Assembly: GCF_003721515.1 (NCBI RefSeq)
Contig: NZ_RJJD01000015.1
Coordinates: 100,258 to 164,257 of the forward strand
Reading direction: 5' to 3'
Origin: Rufibacter latericius
GTDB lineage: Bacteria > Bacteroidota > Bacteroidia > Cytophagales > Hymenobacteraceae
DNA length: 64,000 bases
In this document: positions 59,911 through 64,000 of the stretch, piece after piece
Layout: each line of letters starts with the position of its first letter
Position numbering within the stretch: position 1 is the stretch's first letter
The notes under the pieces: generated by a model
The model's database searches: none
Told to the model about the DNA's origin: nothing
Seen by the model: only the letters and a program-made list of their open reading frames with translations
Made by a program: the position numbers and the translations under genes

Positions 59911-61143
59911 CTAGTAACTGCTGCTTTTGACAGGATAGGCGTAATCCTGCAGGTAGCTGTACTTCTCGCACAACTTGCCATCCTTAGCGATGGTGGCATT
60001 CCTTAGCACCCCTTCTTGGTCCCCGTTAAACAGATGCGGCAGCACCTTGTCAATAATCTGGCGCCCGAAATCCCGAGAGGCGTTGCGGGGCAACTCACAG
60101 GGTAGGTTATCCACGGCCATGATGGTGATGTTCTTCTCTGAGGAATACGCTTCTTCCAGTTCACCCGTCAAAGGGTTATAGTCAAAGGCCGGATCGGCAA
60201 TGGTAGACACGCGCTTCGTGCACGGGATGGCCCCGCAGACATCGCAGGTGATATCGGCAATGGTGTTGATTTTGAAATCATCGCGCTGCATGTCTTCCTG
60301 GGTGAAGAGCACGGGCGCGGCGGGGTTCCAATAGGCGCAGGGCATAAGCAGATCCGTTACGCGGGAGAACTTATGGAACGTAGACTGGTACAGGTGCGGG
60401 TTCTGGTAGAAATCCTTGGAATCCCAAACCTCCACATCAGGGCGCACGTGGTAGTCAGAAGAGCGCAACTGCACAAACACCGGCTCAGAGAACTCTTTGT
60501 ACAGGTAATCAAAGACACTAACTTTCTTGATGCCCATCCGGTTCAACACTTCAATAGCCCCATTGGCCACCCTTCCACCGCCGGTGACCGCAATCTTAAT
60601 GTTGGGCAAGGTCTTCACCTTGAAGAACTCCTCCAACATGTCTTCCATGTCTGTGCACTGGTGAGCGGGCTTGAGGTGGTACAGTCCCCATTTACGACCG
60701 TAAGTGAGCAGGCCGTTGTATGCCCCCACAATCCCGGCCCATCTCCCGAAGGCCACTTCCCGCTCGCCCTGGGCGTTGGTAATGGTCTCGTAGTCAATCA
60801 TGGTGATCTTCTTCTCCAGGATGGCCTGCAGCAGTTTCTGGTTATGGGCCTGTTTCTTAATAGTGTGCGAGAAAAAGAAATAAGTCTTGTTGGGGATGAG
60901 CTGGCCCACCGGCACCTCTTTCACTCCGAAGAGCACATCACAGTTGCTCAGATCTTCTTTCAGCGGAATGCCCAGATCTGCGTACTCATTGTCTGAGAAG
61001 CACCGGATGGGGCTAGGCTGCACCACCAACTGCACCTGCGGGAAAGTTTGCAGCACTTCCTGGCACTTTTTAGGCGTGAGAGGCACCCGTTTATCTACCG
61101 GTACTTTTCCTTCGCGCAGGACTCCAATCTTAAGCTTTTTCAT
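59911..61143 (-). CDS. Saccharopine/alanine dehydrogenase-like NAD(P)-dependent oxidoreductase
   Basis: 410 residues from the ATG before KKLKIGVLRE; a longer in-frame start has no supporting features. The N-terminal alanine-dehydrogenase-type domain includes KVPVDKRVPLTPKKC (14-28), with the conserved Arg-Val-Pro-Leu-Tyr/Thr segment, and the Rossmann domain has IKIAVTGGGRVANGAIEVL. Family members reduce 2-oxo acids or make saccharopine-type adducts. The LYS1-like resemblance suggests lysine or related amino-acid metabolism, but the exact substrate is not determined. It is divergent from gcvP. Confidence 0.85.
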   Translation of the reverse strand: MKKLKIGVLREGKVPVDKRVPLTPKKCQEVLQTFPQVQLVVQPSPIRCFSDNEYADLGIPLKEDLSNCDVLFGVKEVPVGQLIPNKTYFFFSHTIKKQAHNQKLLQAILEKKITMIDYETITNAQGEREVAFGRWAGIVGAYNGLLTYGRKWGLYHLKPAHQCTDMEDMLEEFFKVKTLPNIKIAVTGGGRVANGAIEVLNRMGIKKVSVFDYLYKEFSEPVFVQLRSSDYHVRPDVEVWDSKDFYQNPHLYQSTFHKFSRVTDLLMPCAYWNPAAPVLFTQEDMQRDDFKINTIADITCDVCGAIPCTKRVSTIADPAFDYNPLTGELEEAYSSEKNITIMAVDNLPCELPRNASRDFGRQIIDKVLPHLFNGDQEGVLRNATIAKDGKLCEKYSYLQDYAYPVKSSSY

Positions 61144-61170
61144 AGACGATGACCCAAGAGCATGATGAAC

Positions 61171-61206
61171 GTTTAGAGGCTGTTTTCCCGAAAACAAAGC
61201 AAAAAC
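61171..61206. repeat. Gene-end palindrome, copy 25
   Basis: GTTTAGAGGCTGTTTTCCC and right part GAAAACAAAGCAAAAAC. It lies upstream of a start codon, between divergent genes. Confidence 0.55.
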
Positions 61207-61247
61207 CATAACTCCTTCACAGCCTGCAGCGCAATTTAAGGGCTGCC

Positions 61248-61280
61248 TTTGTAATTAGTGAATTATAACCTGTACTTTTG
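61248..61280 (+). promoter_or_regulatory. gcvP promoter
   Basis: TTTG (61248-61251), 21 bases, then TACTTTTG (61273-61280): a full match to the Bacteroidota -33/-7 promoter. The start codon is at 61349, giving a leader of about 60 bases. This is the best promoter in the window. Confidence 0.7.
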
Positions 61281-61348
61281 TTAAATCATTTGCACCAAAC
61301 GTTTGTTACAGAACGAAAGAAACTTATCTACCTAAATTCCAGCGATAA

Positions 61349-64000
61349 ATGATCTTTAAAACCAAGCCTGCCGATATCTTCAAAGAGCGCCACAACGGCC
61401 CCGTGAAAGAGCAGATGCAGGAAATGCTGCAGACCATTGGGGCAGCATCTCTAGACCAACTCATTGACGAGACCGTTCCGCCGGCTATCCGCCTGAAAAA
61501 CCCGCTGAACTTACCTGCCGCCTTGACTGAGCGTGACTTCCTCCGGAAATTCGCCAAGATTGCCAAGCAGAACAAGCTTTACAAATCCTACATCGGGCTT
61601 GGGTACCATGACACCATCCTGCCGCCGGTAATCCAGCGTAATATTCTGGAGAACCCAGGCTGGTACACCGCTTACACGCCTTACCAGGCCGAGATCGCCC
61701 AAGGCCGTCTGGAAGCGTTGATCAACTACCAAACCCTGATTATCGACCTGACCGGCATGGCCATTGCCAACGCATCTTTGCTGGATGAGGCCACTGCCGC
61801 TGCCGAGGCCATGAACCTGCAGTACTCGCTGCGCAAAGGCGCCCGCAAAAACGCGAACCGCTACTTTGTGTCAAACCAGGTATTGCCGCAGACCATTGAC
61901 GTGCTGCTTTCCCGCGCCACGCCGCTGGGCATTGAACTGGTCATTGGTGACCACCGCGAAGCCAATCTGCAAGACGATACTTTGTTCGGAGCCCTGGTAC
62001 AGTACCCAGCCGCTGACGGCGAAGTATTTGATTACACCGACTTCATCTCCCAAGGCCACGAGGTTAACTTACCAGTAGCCGTTGCCGCCGACCTTCTGAG
62101 CTTGACCCTGCTGAAATCTCCAGGCGAGATGGGAGCTGACGTAGTAGTAGGTTCTTCGCAGCGCTTCGGGGTTCCGATGGGCTACGGCGGACCGCACGCT
62201 GGTTTCTTTGCTACCAAAGACGAGTACAAGCGCAATATCCCAGGTCGTATTATCGGTATCTCTCAGGATGCGTTCGGGCAGAAAGCCTATCGTATGGCGT
62301 TGCAGACTCGTGAGCAGCACATCCGGAGAGAGAAAGCCACGTCCAACATCTGTACCGCGCAGGTATTGCTGGCTGTTATGGCCGGGATGTACGCCGTGTA
62401 CCACGGCCCGCGCCGCCTGAAATACATCGGTCTGAACATCCACAGCCTGACCCAGATTCTGGAGAAAGGTTTGGAGCGTCTGGGCTTTGAGCAACTGAAC
62501 GAGAACTACTTTGATACCCTGCAACTACTCGTAGAGAGCGCTGAACTGCAGCAAGCCATCCGTCAGGAAGCCGAAGCGGCGCAGATCAACTTCCGTTATT
62601 TCGGGGACAACAACATCGGGATTTCCATCAACCAGAACACTGATCTGGACGAAGTGAAGGATATTCTGGCTGTTTTCGCGAAAGTAGCCGGAAAACCGGA
62701 TGCCACGCTGGAATTGGATGCCCTTCCGGAGGAAACCGAGATTACCTGGCCAGAAGCCTTGATCCGGACTTCCCCTTACCTGCAAGCTGAGGTGTTCAAC
62801 AAGTATCACTCTGAAAGCGAGATCCTGCGCTACATGAAGTACCTGGAGAACAAAGACTTCTCCCTGGCGCATGGCATGATTCCGTTGGGTTCCTGCACCA
62901 TGAAACTGAACGCCACCGCCGAGATGATTCCGGTGACCTGGCCAGAGATCGGGCAGATGCACCCGTTTGCCCCGGCAGACCAAGCCAAAGGATACGCTCA
63001 GATCTTCCAGGACCTGGAAGCGTGGTTATGTGAAGTGACTGGTTTTGCCGCCATGAGCTTACAACCAAACTCCGGCGCCCAGGGCGAATACGCCGGTCTG
63101 ATGGTGATCAGAGCCTACCACGAAGCCCGCGGCGATCATCACCGCAACATTTCTTTGATCCCGTCATCGGCGCACGGCACGAACCCTGCCTCAGCGGTAA
63201 TGGCTGGCATGAAAGTGGTGATTGTGAAGTGCGATGAGCGCGGAAACATTGACGTAGCCGACCTCAGAGCGAAAGCCGAAGAGCACAAAGATAACCTGTC
63301 CTGCTTAATGGTGACCTATCCGTCTACCCACGGCGTGTACGAGGAAAGCATCATTGAGATCTGCGAGATCATTCACCAAAACGGCGGCCGCGTGTACATG
63401 GACGGTGCCAACATGAACGCCCAGGTAGGCCTGACTTCCCCGGCCAACATCGGCGCGGACGTGTGTCACCTAAACCTGCACAAGACTTTCTGTATCCCTC
63501 ACGGTGGTGGTGGACCAGGTGTAGGCCCGATTGGTGTAGTAGCTGATCTGGCTCCTTTCCTGCCAGGCCACGCAGTGGTAGACTTAGAGCGCCCAGAAGC
63601 GATCAACGCAGTGTCTGCGGCACCATGGGGTAGCGCCAGCATTCTGCCAATCTCTTACGCCTACATCAACATGATGGGCGGCGAAGGTTTGACCGAGGCT
63701 ACCAAAATGGCTATCCTGAACGCGAACTACATCAAAGCGCGTCTGGAAGAGCATTATCCAGTATTGTACGTTGGCTCCAACGGTCGTTGCGCCCACGAGA
63801 TGATCTTAGACTGCCGCTCGTTCAAAAAGGCTGGCGTAGAGGTAGAAGACATCGCGAAGCGCTTGATGGACTATGGTTTCCACGCACCCACCGTATCGTT
63901 CCCAGTAGCGGGTACTTTAATGGTGGAGCCTACCGAAAGCGAGAGTAAAGAAGAGCTAGACCGTTTCTGTGAAGCCATGATCTCCATCCGCGAAGAAATC
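61349..64000 (+). CDS. gcvP: Glycine dehydrogenase (decarboxylating) P-protein, 3' end beyond the window
   Basis: 884 residues are visible, out of roughly 960 expected. It starts [18 protein letters not shown]. Conserved features are [11 protein letters not shown] near the N-terminus, [15 protein letters not shown], and the PLP-binding Lys in [11 protein letters not shown] (K712) followed by a Gly-rich HGGGGPG. It is a single-chain fused P-protein of the glycine cleavage system, decarboxylating glycine and passing the aminomethyl group to the H-protein lipoyl arm. gcvT and gcvH are not in the window. The lpd gene at 35 kb could supply the L-protein. Confidence 0.97.
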   Translation, partial: MIFKTKPADIFKERHNGPVKEQMQEMLQTIGAASLDQLIDETVPPAIRLKNPLNLPAALTERDFLRKFAKIAKQNKLYKSYIGLGYHDTILPPVIQRNILENPGWYTAYTPYQAEIAQGRLEALINYQTLIIDLTGMAIANASLLDEATAAAEAMNLQYSLRKGARKNANRYFVSNQVLPQTIDVLLSRATPLGIELVIGDHREANLQDDTLFGALVQYPAADGEVFDYTDFISQGHEVNLPVAVAADLLSLTLLKSPGEMGADVVVGSSQRFGVPMGYGGPHAGFFATKDEYKRNIPGRIIGISQDAFGQKAYRMALQTREQHIRREKATSNICTAQVLLAVMAGMYAVYHGPRRLKYIGLNIHSLTQILEKGLERLGFEQLNENYFDTLQLLVESAELQQAIRQEAEAAQINFRYFGDNNIGISINQNTDLDEVKDILAVFAKVAGKPDATLELDALPEETEITWPEALIRTSPYLQAEVFNKYHSESEILRYMKYLENKDFSLAHGMIPLGSCTMKLNATAEMIPVTWPEIGQMHPFAPADQAKGYAQIFQDLEAWLCEVTGFAAMSLQPNSGAQGEYAGLMVIRAYHEARGDHHRNISLIPSSAHGTNPASAVMAGMKVVIVKCDERGNIDVADLRAKAEEHKDNLSCLMVTYPSTHGVYEESIIEICEIIHQNGGRVYMDGANMNAQVGLTSPANIGADVCHLNLHKTFCIPHGGGGPGVGPIGVVADLAPFLPGHAVVDLERPEAINAVSAAPWGSASILPISYAYINMMGGEGLTEATKMAILNANYIKARLEEHYPVLYVGSNGRCAHEMILDCRSFKKAGVEVEDIAKRLMDYGFHAPTVSFPVAGTLMVEPTESESKEELDRFCEAMISIREEI

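Noticed and set aside
1-64000. tRNA, rRNA or riboswitch genes
   Set aside because: No cloverleaf with a GGTTC-type T-arm, no rRNA core sequence and no recognisable riboswitch core was found by eye; a tRNAscan or Infernal run would be needed to be certain.

Overview
The window is chromosomal DNA from a member of the Bacteroidota, most likely order Cytophagales, family Hymenobacteraceae (Rufibacter/Pontibacter/Hymenobacter-like). The evidence is a SusC/SusD pair, a type IX secretion C-terminal sorting domain, many lipoproteins with Bacteroidota lipoboxes, OmpP1/FadL and Omp85 barrels, TAnnTTTG-type promoter -7 boxes, and moderately GC-rich genes separated by AT-richer gaps. No rRNA, tRNA, CRISPR array, prophage or DDE-transposase IS was recognised. 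Family calls come from reading motifs, not from database searches.

Layout. 0-6 kb: end of an unrecognised gene, then a leftward susC-susD-lipoprotein operon. 6.4-16 kb: fatty acid degradation, with a leftward marR-fadN-[GIY-YIG cassette]-fadA-fadE unit, an outer-membrane protein and an acyl-CoA ligase. 16-20.4 kb: a ureohydrolase-like protein with altered metal ligands, a four-helix-bundle gene inside an inverted-repeat cassette, a cytochrome b5-like protein and an amino-sugar kinase/murQ pair. 20.5-25.3 kb: three tiny acidic lipoproteins, the GTPases der and era, and hemH. 25.4-34.7 kb: a LOG-family protein, proS, a lipoprotein/FadL-like pair and a 1278-residue T9SS cargo protein. 35-41 kb: the 2-oxoglutarate dehydrogenase complex (sucA-sucB-lpd). 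41.5-50.3 kb: two proteins sharing an uncharacterised domain with kinase-like motifs, one fused to a degenerate phosphoesterase and an Omp85 barrel; small hypotheticals, a dihaem cytochrome c and a stand-alone Vsr endonuclease lie between them. 50.4-61.1 kb: small hypotheticals, a membrane-tailed metallo-beta-lactamase-fold protein, a PRC-barrel/SHOCT protein, a SIMPL protein, an RNase D-like nuclease, a manganese catalase, a fourth tiny lipoprotein and a saccharopine/alanine dehydrogenase-like enzyme. The window ends inside gcvP.

The most unusual content is in the gaps. (1) About 25 copies of one palindromic element, with arms like CTGTTTTAGGGCCTGTTTTC, sit almost only between genes, often just after a stop codon and next to an ordinary terminator. 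(2) Two small genes, a GIY-YIG nuclease and a 23S-rRNA-IVP-like four-helix bundle, each lie inside long inverted repeats and look like compact mobile cassettes. (3) A 68-bp palindrome between der and era and a roughly 150-bp inverted-repeat element near 26.2 kb may be gene-less elements of similar nature. (4) The shared kinase-like domain at 42 and 48 kb is the best candidate for undescribed biochemistry.
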